A stretch of 47,290 nt of DNA from Bradyrhizobium guangdongense (GTDB lineage: Bacteria; Pseudomonadota; Alphaproteobacteria; Rhizobiales; Xanthobacteraceae). The translations under genes and the position numbers were made by a program. Below are positions 1-8,397 of this stretch, piece by piece. Location: assembly GCF_006483445.1 (NCBI RefSeq), contig NZ_PPPT01000003.1, forward strand, positions 1-47,290, in the 5' to 3' direction. The notes beneath the pieces are model-generated. The model was not told the DNA's origin, did no database searches, and saw nothing but the letters and a program-made list of their open reading frames with translations. Each line of letters begins with the position of its first letter. Position 1 is the stretch's first letter.

Positions 1-2
1 TC

Positions 3-464
3 GACGATCTCGTCGTGGTCGCGACCGCCGACGCGATCCTGGTCTCGCGCCAGAAGGATGCCAACGGGCTGAAGCGCCTCGTCACGAAGTTGAAGGCGGT
101 CGCGCCGAAGGTGACCGAAGAGCATCTTAGGGTGCATCGCCCCTGGGGCAGCTATCAGTCGGTCGACAATGGCGAGCGCCACCAGGTCAAGCGCATCGTG
201 GTGAAGCCGGGCGGGCGGCTGTCGCTGCAAAAGCACCATCATCGCGCCGAGCACTGGATCGTGGTCCGCGGTGCTGCGCGCGTCACCGTCAATGAAACGG
301 TCAAGACGGTGCATGAGAACGAGTCGATCTACATCCCGATGGGCGCGGTGCACCGGATGGAGAACCCCGGTAAAATCGTGCTGGAGCTGATCGAGGTCCA
401 GACCGGCTCCTATCTCGGGGAAGACGACATCATCCGGATTGAAGACGACTATCAAAGGTCGTAA
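3..464 (+). CDS. Mannose-1-phosphate guanylyltransferase / mannose-6-phosphate isomerase, 3' part
   Basis: The gene enters from outside the window; the frame is open from the first base, so only about the last 153 residues are seen. They contain the end of the nucleotidyltransferase part and the full type II phosphomannose isomerase cupin: a RPWGSY entry motif, the basic VKRIVVKPGG strand, the metal-site stretch LQKHHHRAEHW, the IPMGAVHRMEN turn and a terminal GEDDIIR. The family interconverts fructose-6-P and mannose-6-P and makes GDP-mannose from mannose-1-P in the cytoplasm, feeding exopolysaccharide, LPS or GDP-sugar synthesis. The sugar-modifying genes that follow fit a surface-polysaccharide region. 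Identification of the isomerase domain is confident; the missing N-terminal part is inferred. Confidence 0.9.
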   Translation, partial: DDLVVVATADAILVSRQKDANGLKRLVTKLKAVAPKVTEEHLRVHRPWGSYQSVDNGERHQVKRIVVKPGGRLSLQKHHHRAEHWIVVRGAARVTVNETVKTVHENESIYIPMGAVHRMENPGKIVLELIEVQTGSYLGEDDIIRIEDDYQRS

Positions 465-647
465 CCAGCACTCCGAATCACGCCATCCGGGCCCTGTTTT
501 CGGCGCCAAAAGCTGCTGCTAAGGCCCGGGGAACGTGTAACTTTTTGAATCAAATCGTGTCCGCCAGGGTATCTCGGCATTCGCCACATTTGTGGCGACG
601 TGCTAGGAGGGTGGCCGGGGATTTGCGTTGAATCGGGGTTCGAACAC

Positions 648-1652
648 ATGAGTTCCAAAGCGTCAGCAGCCGTCAAGGCGGCCTTGCGCGTCGGCGTCAT
701 CGGCGCGGGCGTCATGGGCAGCAACCATGCCCGCGTGCTCGCAGGCCTGCCGGGCGTCAGCCTGGTCGGCGTCGTCGATCCGTCGCCGGCGCACCGCGCG
801 CGCGCGACCGAGCTCGCTAATTGCGTGTGCTTCGAGACGCTCGACCAGCTCTTTGCCGAAGGCGTCGATGCCGTCACCATCGCAGCGCCCACCCATCTGC
901 ATCACGAGATCTCGCTCGCCTGCATCGCCAAGAAGGTGCACGTGCTCGTCGAGAAGCCGATCGCCTCCACGGTCGAGGAGGGCCGCGAGATCGTGACCGC
1001 GGCGCAGGCCGCCGGCGTCACGCTGATGGTCGGCCATGTCGAGCGCTTCAATCCGGCCGTGGCCGCCGTCAAGCACGCGATCGCGGGCGAGGACATTCTT
1101 TCCATCGCGATCACCCGCGTCGGCCCGTTCCCGCCGCGCATGTCGAATGTCGGCGTGGTCATCGACCTCGCCGTGCACGACATCGACCTGATCCGCTGGT
1201 TCACCGAATCAGACATCGTCGAGGTGCAGCCGCAATTGTCGAGCGCGGTCGCCGAGCGCGAGGACATCGCGCTGTTGCAGTTCCGCACCGCCAACGGCGT
1301 GCTCGCCCACATCAACACCAACTGGCTGACGCCGTTCAAGGCGCGCAGCGTGACGGTTGCGACCCGCGGCAAATATGTCATGGGCGATCTGTTGACGCGC
1401 CAGGTCACCGAATGCTTCGGCTTCAAGCCCGACGGCAGCTATTCGATGCGGCATCTGCCGGTCGGCCATGACGAGCCGCTGCGGGCCGAACTGATCTCGT
1501 TCCTCAACGCCGTCCGCCACGGCGAGACGCCGGCGGTGACCGGCGACGAGGGCGTCGCCAGCCTCGAAATCGCCACGCGCTGCCTGGAGACGCCGAGCCG
1601 GCCGGCTGCGGCATCCGCGACCCGCAAGGGACCGCGCCGCGTCGCCGGCTGA
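648..1652 (+). CDS. Gfo/Idh/MocA family NAD(P)-dependent sugar dehydrogenase
   Basis: A 334-residue protein with an N-terminal Rossmann fold (GAGVMG at residues 19-24) and the family EKP motif at 102-104, whose Lys usually acts in catalysis. An HDIDLIRWF segment follows in the C-terminal substrate domain. The frame stays open to a GTG at 600, but the ATG at 648 puts the first beta strand in the normal place. The next gene, 9 bases on, is a DegT-type aminotransferase; this pairing recalls the WbpB/WlbA and WbpE/WlbC steps that oxidise C3 of a UDP-N-acetyl-uronic acid and then transaminate it. Such a role in making a 3-amino surface sugar is an inference from neighbours; the motifs do not fix the substrate. 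Confidence 0.85.
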   Translation: MSSKASAAVKAALRVGVIGAGVMGSNHARVLAGLPGVSLVGVVDPSPAHRARATELANCVCFETLDQLFAEGVDAVTIAAPTHLHHEISLACIAKKVHVLVEKPIASTVEEGREIVTAAQAAGVTLMVGHVERFNPAVAAVKHAIAGEDILSIAITRVGPFPPRMSNVGVVIDLAVHDIDLIRWFTESDIVEVQPQLSSAVAEREDIALLQFRTANGVLAHINTNWLTPFKARSVTVATRGKYVMGDLLTRQVTECFGFKPDGSYSMRHLPVGHDEPLRAELISFLNAVRHGETPAVTGDEGVASLEIATRCLETPSRPAAASATRKGPRRVAG

Positions 1653-1661
1653 TCCGTATCC

Positions 1662-2855
1662 ATGTCGAACGCTCCAACCGTGCAAGACAACGTGCAAGGC
1701 GCCATGAACCAGCATTTGCGTTCCGATCCCATTCCCTTCATCGACCTCGCCACGCAGCGCAGCCGGCTCGGCGCCTCGCTCGATGCGGCCGTCAAGCGCG
1801 TTCTCGACCATTGCCAGTTCGTCAACGGCCCTGAAGTCGCCGAGCTCGAGAAGCAACTCGCGGCCTATTGCGGTGCCAGGCACGTGATCGGCTGCGCCAG
1901 CGGCACCGATGCGCTGCTCATGGTGCTGATGGCGAAGAATATCGGCCCCGGCGACGCCGTGTTCTGTCCGTCCTTCACCTTCATCGCGACCGCCTCGCCG
2001 GCGGCGCGGACCGGCGCGACGCCAGTTTATGTCGACGTCGACGAAGCGACCTTCAACATGAGCCCGGAGTCGCTGAAGCGCGGCATCGCGACCGCGCGGA
2101 AGGCGGGCCTGAAGCCGGCCGCCATCATTCCGGTCGATCTGTTCGGACAGCCCGCCGACCACGACGCCATCGCCGAGATCGCCAGGGACGAAGGCCTGTT
2201 CGTGATCGACGACGCCGCGCAAGGTTTTGGCGCGAGCTACAAGGGCCGCAAGCTCGGCACGCTGGCGCTTGCGACCACGACCAGCTTTTTCCCGGCAAAG
2301 CCGCTCGGCTGCTTCGGCGACGGCGGCGCGATCTTCACCGAGGACGACGAACTCGCCGCAACGCTGCGCAGCATCCGCGTGCACGGGCAGGGCGTGGACA
2401 AATACGACAATGTCCGCCTCGGGCTGACCGGCCGTATCGACACCATGCAGGCCGCGATCCTGCTCGAGAAGTTGAAGATTTTTGATGACGAGATCGCCGC
2501 CCGCAACAAGGTCGCCGAGCGCTATGCGCGCGGCTTGTCCAACCTGGTCACCGTGCCGCGTCTGGCACCGGGCAATACCTCGGTCTGGGCGCAGTATACG
2601 ATCCGCCTGCCTGAGGGCACCGACCGCGACAGTTTTGCCGCGGCGTTGAAGGCTCAGGGCGTGCCGACCGCGATCTACTACGGCAAGTCGATGCACCAGC
2701 AGACCGCCTACAAGCAGTATCCGGTCGCCGACGGCGGGTTGCCGGGCTGCGAAAGCCTGTCGCAGGACGTCATCAGCCTGCCGATGCACGCCTATCTCGA
2801 CGAGGCCGCCCAGGAACGAATCATCGCCGCTGTGCGCGGCGCGATTTCAACCTGA
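1662..2855 (+). CDS. DegT/DnrJ/EryC1 PLP-dependent sugar aminotransferase
   Basis: A 397-residue fold-type I aminotransferase. Visible features are the GCASGTDAL phosphate-binding stretch near residues 77-85, VIDDAAQ (about 181-187) with the Asp that contacts the PLP ring nitrogen, and the Schiff-base Lys213 in FFPAKPLG followed by GDGG. The family transfers an amino group from glutamate to a keto-sugar nucleotide. The FFPAKPLG context is typical of the WbpE/WlbC and related subgroup acting on UDP-3-keto-uronic acids, which fits the dehydrogenase 9 bases upstream. A second in-frame ATG at 1704 would remove 14 poorly conserved residues and is an alternative start. The two genes are probably co-transcribed; the exact sugar is unknown. 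Confidence 0.88.
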   Translation: MSNAPTVQDNVQGAMNQHLRSDPIPFIDLATQRSRLGASLDAAVKRVLDHCQFVNGPEVAELEKQLAAYCGARHVIGCASGTDALLMVLMAKNIGPGDAVFCPSFTFIATASPAARTGATPVYVDVDEATFNMSPESLKRGIATARKAGLKPAAIIPVDLFGQPADHDAIAEIARDEGLFVIDDAAQGFGASYKGRKLGTLALATTTSFFPAKPLGCFGDGGAIFTEDDELAATLRSIRVHGQGVDKYDNVRLGLTGRIDTMQAAILLEKLKIFDDEIAARNKVAERYARGLSNLVTVPRLAPGNTSVWAQYTIRLPEGTDRDSFAAALKAQGVPTAIYYGKSMHQQTAYKQYPVADGGLPGCESLSQDVISLPMHAYLDEAAQERIIAAVRGAIST

Positions 2856-2898
2856 TTTCGCCGTTTTGCCGCGCCCTCTCTTCCTCTAGAAGAGATGG

Positions 2899-4428
2899 AT
2901 GCTCGGACGCATCTTCACGGTCGGTGGTTACACGCTGCTCTCGCGGCTGACGGGATTTGCCCGCGACATCATGCTCGCGGCGATCCTGGGCGCGGGGCCT
3001 GTGGCGGACGCCTTCTTTGTCGCGCTGCGCCTGCCCAATCATTTTCGCGCGATCTTTGCCGAGGGTGCGTTCAACGCGGCCTGGGTGCCGGCCTATGCCC
3101 ATGTCCATGGCGAGAAGGGGGAGGCGGCCGCACATTTGTTCGCCGATCGCATCTTCACGCTGCTGCTGGCCTCGCAGGTGGTGCTGCTGATCCTCGCCTG
3201 GCTGTTCATGCCGCAGGCCATGAGCATCCTCGCGCCGGGTTTTGGTGATGATGCCGAGCAGCGCAAGCTCGCGATCGAGCTGACGCGGATCACCTTTCCC
3301 TATCTGCTGCTGATCACACTGGTGACGCTCTACGGCGGCATGCTCAACGTGATGCAGCGCTTTGCCAGCGCCGCGGCAGCGTCGATCTTCCTCAACATCG
3401 CGATGATGATGACGCTGGCGGTCGCCGCCTGGTTTCCGACGGCGGGGCACGCCGCGGCCTGGGGCGTGCTGATCTCCGGCTTCCTGCAATATTTCCTGCT
3501 CGCCGGCGATCTCGCCCGCCACGGCGGCCTGCCGCGCTTTGCGCCGCTCAAGCTCGACGAGGACGTCCGCAGCTTCTTCAAGGCGCTGGGACCGGCGACG
3601 CTGGGATCGATGGGAACGCAAGTTGCGCTGTTCGCCGACACCATCATCGCGACCTTCCTGCCCGCAGGCGCGCTGTCGGCGCTGTATTATGCCGACCGCC
3701 TCAATCAATTGCCGATCGGCGTGATCGGCATCGCCATCGGGACGGTGCTGCTGCCCGAGATGTCGCGGCGGATCACGGCAAACGACCACGACGGCGCAAT
3801 GACGGCGCAGCGCCGCGCCTTCGATTTCACGCTGTTGTTCTCGATCCCGTTCGTGGCGGCCTTCATCACCGTGCCCGACGCGATCATGCGCGCGCTGTTT
3901 GCCCGCGGCGCGTTTTCGAAGGCCGATGCCGCCGCCGCCGGCGCGACACTCGCGGCCTATGCGATCGGGCTGATCCCGTTCGTGCTGATCCGCAGCGCAG
4001 TCGCGACCTTCTATGCGCGCAAGGATACGGCAACGCCGGTGCGGGCGTCGCTGACCGGCATCGCGGTCAACGTCGCCCTGAAGGTGGCCCTGATGGGATC
4101 GCTCGCCCAGATCGGCCTCGCGCTGGCGACTGCCGTCGGCGTCTGGACCAATCTGCTGCTGGTGCTCTTCTTCGCCGTGCGGCGCGGCTTCCTTGTGCTC
4201 GATCGCGCCTGGCTGATGTCGCTTGCCAAATTCCTGTTGACCGGTGTCGTGCTCGCCGCGGCCTTCTGGCTGATCGCGCGCCTCAGCGCGACCCATCTCG
4301 CTCCCACGCAGCCGTTCCGGGACGAATTGACGTTGGCGCTGCTCGCAGTCGGCGGCACGATCGTCTATGCGCTCGCGATCCTCGTCCTGTTCGGTCGTCG
4401 CTGGCTGGTCTCGCTGGTGCGCGGCTAG
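2899..4428 (+). CDS. murJ: Lipid II flippase MurJ (MviN)
   Basis: A 509-residue polytopic inner-membrane protein of the MOP exporter superfamily, the usual MurJ length. The N-terminus shows the family's signature run, with TLLSRLTGFARD, a DAFFVALRLPN segment and FAEGAFNAAWVPAY. Hydrophobic segments continue to the C-terminus and are consistent with about 14 membrane passes. MurJ flips lipid II across the cytoplasmic membrane so that peptidoglycan can be assembled; in most bacteria it is essential. The gene begins 43 bases after the aminotransferase stop and may share its transcript. In many alphaproteobacteria murJ is followed by trpS; that is not the case here. Confidence 0.95.
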   Translation: MLGRIFTVGGYTLLSRLTGFARDIMLAAILGAGPVADAFFVALRLPNHFRAIFAEGAFNAAWVPAYAHVHGEKGEAAAHLFADRIFTLLLASQVVLLILAWLFMPQAMSILAPGFGDDAEQRKLAIELTRITFPYLLLITLVTLYGGMLNVMQRFASAAAASIFLNIAMMMTLAVAAWFPTAGHAAAWGVLISGFLQYFLLAGDLARHGGLPRFAPLKLDEDVRSFFKALGPATLGSMGTQVALFADTIIATFLPAGALSALYYADRLNQLPIGVIGIAIGTVLLPEMSRRITANDHDGAMTAQRRAFDFTLLFSIPFVAAFITVPDAIMRALFARGAFSKADAAAAGATLAAYAIGLIPFVLIRSAVATFYARKDTATPVRASLTGIAVNVALKVALMGSLAQIGLALATAVGVWTNLLLVLFFAVRRGFLVLDRAWLMSLAKFLLTGVVLAAAFWLIARLSATHLAPTQPFRDELTLALLAVGGTIVYALAILVLFGRRWLVSLVRG

Positions 4429-4519
4429 GCCGAACCTCAACGGGTTATTCGCCTCCAGGATGCAAGGAAATTCCGCACATCCCTTGATTTTGCTCGATTG
4501 CCGTGGTAATCGGCGCCGC

Positions 4520-4597
4520 ATGATCAAATCGTGGCGCACCCTCAACTGCAACCATGTGACCCGCTTCGGCTGGGCGGTGGGAGGAGTCGCGCGCTAG
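4520..4597 (+). CDS. Possible small leader ORF (25 codons)
   Basis: An ATG-started, TAG-stopped frame of 25 residues in the gap after murJ, containing two Trp, one Cys and one His codon. It is followed 26 bases later by a strong GC hairpin with a T run. No clear ribosome binding site precedes it. A weak promoter-like pair (TTGATT at 4484, TAATCG at 4507, 17 bases apart) would place transcription start almost at the ATG, so it could be leaderless. The small ORF plus terminator layout resembles an attenuator leader or a small RNA that ends before the DUF1127 gene. It lacks the runs of one amino acid expected in a classical attenuator. Highly tentative. Confidence 0.25.
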   Translation: MIKSWRTLNCNHVTRFGWAVGGVAR

Positions 4598-4623
4598 GGA
4601 TTTGACGACGACACCTTTTCACC

Positions 4624-4654
4624 AGGCCCCGCCGGCATCGGACGGGGCCTTTTG
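4624..4654 (+). terminator. Rho-independent terminator or attenuator hairpin
   Basis: The arms AGGCCCCG and CGGGGCCT are exactly complementary, separated by 11 bases and followed by TTTG. It lies after murJ and the small ORF and 42 bases before the DUF1127 start, so it may end the murJ transcript, a small RNA, or act conditionally on the downstream gene. Confidence 0.7.
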
Positions 4655-4695
4655 TTTGGCCACGCTCCCTGCCGGCACAACAGCAGGAGCATCCC

Positions 4696-5079
4696 ATGCC
4701 ACCCCAACAGACGACCATCGCGTCCGAGGCCGGGCGCGATGCCGCAGCGTTCCGCATCAAGCCCTCCAGCGCATTGCCGAAGGGCGTGATGCGCGAGGCT
4801 GCACGCCTCAATGCGTCGATGGCGATTTCGGAAACGGAGGCAGCTCGACCAGGCGCCGCATCGACGCGAAACGTCCTGGGCCTGCTTGGGCGATATTGGC
4901 TTGCGTTTCTAGAGCGGCGCCGGCGCCAGCGCTTGAACACTGCCCTTCATCAGCTGAGCGACAGGGAGCTGATGGATATCGGCTTGACGCGCGCCGAGAT
5001 CGACTACCTCACACCTCAACGAGCCATCGATACGCTCAGAGACAGTACGGCGTATTTTTGGAGCCGTGGCGTGATGTGA
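4696..5079 (+). CDS. DUF1127 domain protein
   Basis: A 127-residue basic protein. Residues 76-104 hold the DUF1127 pattern: an arginine-rich stretch (RRRRQRLNTALHQLSDRELMD is split over 75-94) followed by a DIGLTRAEID turn. Most DUF1127 proteins are 40-70 residues; here the domain is carried near the C-terminus of a longer chain with an unconserved N-terminal 60 residues. A good ribosome site (AGGAGC) precedes the ATG. DUF1127 proteins in alphaproteobacteria have been linked to RNA binding, stress and phosphate responses, but no specific function can be assigned here. Confidence 0.8.
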   Translation: MPPQQTTIASEAGRDAAAFRIKPSSALPKGVMREAARLNASMAISETEAARPGAASTRNVLGLLGRYWLAFLERRRRQRLNTALHQLSDRELMDIGLTRAEIDYLTPQRAIDTLRDSTAYFWSRGVM

Positions 5080-5249
5080 TCGACAAGCCGCCACTTGCCG
5101 GCTTCGTGACACCAGGTCTCGCCCCGCCATGCGCGCGGGGCGACGCTTTCCCTTGCCCTGCGACCAATGGGTATGGGGAAAGCCGTTTGCGCTATCCGTT
5201 TTTCCGCTGCAATATGGCGGCAAAACAACCAATAGGAAACGGAGACAAG

Positions 5250-7559
5250 ATGGCTGCTCCCATCAAGTTCGGCGTCGGTCAAAGCGTGCTTCGCAAGGAG
5301 GACGACGCGCTGATCCGCGGCAAGGGCCGCTACACCGACGACTATGCGCCGCCGGCCGCTTTGCGCTGCCTGGTACTGCGCTCGCCGCATGCGCATGCCA
5401 AGTTCACCATCGATGCGAGCCGTGCCCGCGCGCTGCCCGGCGTCGCGCTGGTCCTGACCGCCGCTGAGGTCGGGGATCTCGGCGACCTGCCGTGCCTGTT
5501 CAATCTCGAAACCGACCCGTTCAAAGGCCCGCCATACCCGATCCTGGCCAAGGATGAGGTGCGCCATGTCGGCGATGCCGTCGCCTTCGTGGTGGCCGAG
5601 ACCATCGACCAGGCGCGCGACGCCATCGAGGCTGTTGAGGTCAAGTGGTCGCCGCTGCCGGCCGTGACCGGCGTCGTCAATGCCGTCAAGAAGGGCGCGC
5701 CGCAGGTCTGGCCCGACAAGCCCGGCAATGTGCTGTTCGACGTCTCGATCGGCGACAAGAAGGCGACCGAAGTCGCTTTTGCCAAGGCGCATGCGGTGGC
5801 CGAGATCGCAATCGTCAATCCGCGCGTGGTCGCGAGCTTCATGGAGACCCGCGCAGCCGTCTGCGAATACGACGCCAAGCGCGATCATCTCACGCTTACC
5901 GTCGGCAGCCAGGGCAGCCACCGCCTGCGCGACATCCTCTGCCAGAACGTGCTCAATATCCCCACCGACAAGATGCGGGTGATCTGCCCCGACGTCGGCG
6001 GCGGCTTTGGCACAAAGCTGTTCCCGTACCGCGAATATGCGCTGATGGCGGTCGCGGCCCGAAAGCTGAAGAAGGCTGTGAAATGGGCCGCCGACCGCTC
6101 CGAGCATTTCATGGGCGATGCGCAGGGCCGCGACAACGTCACCACGGCAAAAATGGCGCTGGCGGAGGACGGAAAATTCCTGGCGATGGATTGCGACCTC
6201 ATGGGCGACATGGGCGCGTATCTCTCGACCTTCGGGCCCTACATCCCGCATGGCGGCGCCGGCATGCTGCCGGGCCTCTACGACATTCAGGCGTTCCACT
6301 GCCGGGTGCGCACGGTGTTCACGCACAGCGTACCTGTTGACGCCTATCGTGGTGCGGGCCGGCCGGAAGCCGCTTACGTCATCGAACGTCTGGTCGATGC
6401 CTGCGCGCGCAAACTCGACATGACGCCCGACGCCATCCGCCGCAAGAACTTCATCCAGCCGAAGGCGCTGCCCTACAAGACCGCCACCGGCAAGGTGTAT
6501 GACTCCGGCGACTTCGCCGCGCATCTCAAGCGCGCGATGGAGATCGGCAACTGGAAGGAGTTTCCGAAGCGCGCCAAGGCCGCCAAGAAGCAGGGGCTGG
6601 TTCGCGGCATCGGCCTTGCGAGCTATGTCGAGATCTGCGGCGTGATGGGTGAGGAGACCGCCAACGTGCGGCTCGATCCCAATGGCGACGTCACGATTCT
6701 GATCGGCACGCAATCGAGCGGGCAGGGCCACGCGACGGCCTATGCGCAGATCGTCGCCGAGCAGTTTGGTCTCGCGCCGGAGCGCGTGCATATGCACCAG
6801 GGCGACACCGACGAGATCGCGACGGGGCTGGGCACCGGCGGCTCGGCCTCGATCCCTTCGGGCGGCGTCAGCGTGCAGCGAGCCACGGCCGAGCTCGGCC
6901 AGAAGCTGAAGGAGATCGCGGCGCAGGCGCTGGAAGCCAGCGCCGGAGACCTCGAAATCACGGACGGCATGATCAGGATCGCCGGCACCGACCGCTCGAT
7001 CAGCTTTGCCGATCTCGCCAAGCGGCCCGGCGCTGATCCCTCGAAGATGAACGGCAGCGCGACCTTTGCCAGCGCCGACGGCACCTATCCCAACGGCACG
7101 CATCTGGCTGAGGTCGAGATCGATCCTGCCACGGGCATCATCAAGATCGTCAACTACGTCATCGTCGACGACTTTGGCAAGACGCTCAATCCGCTGCTGC
7201 TCGCTGGGCAAGTGCATGGCGGTGCCATGCAGGGCATCGGGCAGGCGCTGATGGAGCAGGTGGTGTACGGCGCCAGCGACGGCCAGCTCATCACGGCGAC
7301 CTATATGGACTACGCGCTGCCGCGGGCGGCCGACGGGCCGGACTTCGTGTTCGAGACCCACAACGTTCCCTGCAAGACCAATCCGCTTGGCGTGAAGGGG
7401 GCGGGCGAGGCCGGCGCGATCGGCTCCTGTCCGGCCGTGGTCAACGCCATCGTCGACGGCCTCTGGCGCGAGTACAAGATCGACCATATCGACATGCCGG
7501 CGACGCCGGAGCGGGTGTGGGTCGCCATCCACGAGCATCATCGCCGTCACAGCCTTTAA
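5250..7559 (+). CDS. Molybdenum hydroxylase large subunit (xanthine dehydrogenase / form II CoxL-like)
   Basis: A 769-residue molybdopterin-binding subunit. The frame is open far upstream, but the ATG at 5250 follows a purine-rich ribosome site (GGAAACGGAGAC) and begins the conserved segment ending VGQSVLRKEDD. It carries GGGFG in the first cofactor-binding domain, the form II active-site loop AYRGAGR at residues 365-371 (form I CO dehydrogenases have AYxCSFR), and the catalytic Glu720 in GVKGAGEAGAIG. The enzyme class oxidises purines, aldehydes or N-heteroaromatics using water. The FAD (CoxM) and 2Fe-2S (CoxS) subunits that normally sit beside it are absent. The next gene encodes a cytochrome c'. 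Substrate unknown; true CO oxidation is unlikely from the loop. Confidence 0.88.
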   Translation: MAAPIKFGVGQSVLRKEDDALIRGKGRYTDDYAPPAALRCLVLRSPHAHAKFTIDASRARALPGVALVLTAAEVGDLGDLPCLFNLETDPFKGPPYPILAKDEVRHVGDAVAFVVAETIDQARDAIEAVEVKWSPLPAVTGVVNAVKKGAPQVWPDKPGNVLFDVSIGDKKATEVAFAKAHAVAEIAIVNPRVVASFMETRAAVCEYDAKRDHLTLTVGSQGSHRLRDILCQNVLNIPTDKMRVICPDVGGGFGTKLFPYREYALMAVAARKLKKAVKWAADRSEHFMGDAQGRDNVTTAKMALAEDGKFLAMDCDLMGDMGAYLSTFGPYIPHGGAGMLPGLYDIQAFHCRVRTVFTHSVPVDAYRGAGRPEAAYVIERLVDACARKLDMTPDAIRRKNFIQPKALPYKTATGKVYDSGDFAAHLKRAMEIGNWKEFPKRAKAAKKQGLVRGIGLASYVEICGVMGEETANVRLDPNGDVTILIGTQSSGQGHATAYAQIVAEQFGLAPERVHMHQGDTDEIATGLGTGGSASIPSGGVSVQRATAELGQKLKEIAAQALEASAGDLEITDGMIRIAGTDRSISFADLAKRPGADPSKMNGSATFASADGTYPNGTHLAEVEIDPATGIIKIVNYVIVDDFGKTLNPLLLAGQVHGGAMQGIGQALMEQVVYGASDGQLITATYMDYALPRAADGPDFVFETHNVPCKTNPLGVKGAGEAGAIGSCPAVVNAIVDGLWREYKIDHIDMPATPERVWVAIHEHHRRHSL

Positions 7560-7575
7560 ATCTCGATCTCCGCGC

Positions 7576-7603
7576 GGGAATAAAATCCCGCCGCGGGGTT
7601 CTA
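7576..7603 (+). promoter_or_regulatory. Candidate ECF-type promoter of the cytochrome c' gene
   Basis: GGGAATAAA at 7576-7584 and GTTCTA at 7598-7603 are 13 bases apart and lie about 70 bases before the cytochrome start. Almost the same pair (GGGAATAAA, 14 bases, GTTTGG) lies upstream of the CHRD gene on the other strand. A bipartite G-rich -35 with a short -10 is typical of ECF sigma factors. The element also lies in a small inverted repeat (CGGGA / TCCCG) just after the hydroxylase stop, so a terminator role is the alternative. Confidence 0.35.
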
Positions 7604-7673
7604 TTCAGCGAAGGCCGAACTCCGCGCGGGTGAGGCCCGCATCGTCAACACCTGCGAGCCGGAGAGACTTTCA

Positions 7674-8123
7674 ATGAAGCGGACGATTGTGGTCATGGGC
7701 ACCCTGTTGCTGGGTGCGGGCGCCGTGATGGCGCAGCAGGAGATTGCCGTTCAGCAGGACAATCTGATGCGCGCGCAAGCCAAGGCCATGTATGGCGTCA
7801 TCCTCAAGATGACCAAGGGCGACATCCCCTACGATCAGAAGGCGGCCGACCAGGCGCTCGCCGAGCTGGAGGAGAGCGTCGCCAAGATCGCCAAGACTTT
7901 CGATATCAATCCGAAGCAGGACGTCGTCAACGCGACCTACGGCTCGTCGCCGAAGGTGTGGCAGAACAAGGCCGATTTCGACTCCAAGATCCCGCCGGTG
8001 CAGAAGGCGCTCGCCGACGTCAAGGGCAAGATCAAGGACGTCGCAACCCTGAAGGCGGCCTACACCACGATCAATGACCGCTGCAACGACTGCCACGAGA
8101 CGTATCGGCTGAAGCTGAAGTAG
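7674..8123 (+). CDS. Periplasmic cytochrome c' / c556 family protein
   Basis: A 149-residue protein with a Sec signal peptide (about 1-20, ending VMA-QQE) and a single haem-binding CNDCH at residues 137-141, nine residues from the C-terminus. That placement is diagnostic of the four-helix-bundle class II cytochromes c. Met32 in the first helix could be the sixth ligand, as in low-spin c556; classical c' lacks it. These proteins carry electrons or bind NO in the periplasm. The gene follows an orphan molybdenum hydroxylase by 114 bases, so it could be that enzyme's electron acceptor, although the hydroxylase has no visible export signal, which argues against direct contact. Confidence 0.9.
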   Translation: MKRTIVVMGTLLLGAGAVMAQQEIAVQQDNLMRAQAKAMYGVILKMTKGDIPYDQKAADQALAELEESVAKIAKTFDINPKQDVVNATYGSSPKVWQNKADFDSKIPPVQKALADVKGKIKDVATLKAAYTTINDRCNDCHETYRLKLK

Positions 8124-8397
8124 GCGGCCTTCAGCGCGGGTTTTGTCAGCCGGCCGGGACTGCCCGTTGCGGGCACTCCGCACGGCAGGATCGCGATCGC
8201 GCCCGGGCTGTGCGCGAATAGGCCGCGATTTGCCGACCGTCATTTATTTCTTTGCCTCAGCCGGCAACCTTCGGCTCACTCACCTGTTGTGTATCCAGCG
8301 GCGGAACCGGGAAACCGGCAGTCGTTACAAAGGCCGCGCGGAGTCATGCCCGGGCGGCTTTTTCATAGGGCTTGTTCCCCGGGGTGATGGACATCAG

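Noticed and set aside
4520..4597. The small ORF as a trp leader peptide (trpL)
   Set aside because: It has only two separated Trp codons and the downstream gene is not trp-related.
4602..5249. Upstream extension of the hydroxylase frame to 4602
   Set aside because: The extension overlaps the DUF1127 gene, is not conserved-looking and has no ribosome site; ATG 5250 has one and begins the conserved domain.
2821..7550. Long minus-strand open frames (2821-4551 and 5016-7550) opposite murJ and the hydroxylase
   Set aside because: These arise from strong GC third-position bias; the plus-strand frames have recognisable family motifs.
8303..8325. GGAAC-N15-CGTT pattern before the PerM-like gene, resembling an EcfG promoter
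   Set aside because: The spacer is at least one base shorter than the expected 16-17, and no second feature supports it.
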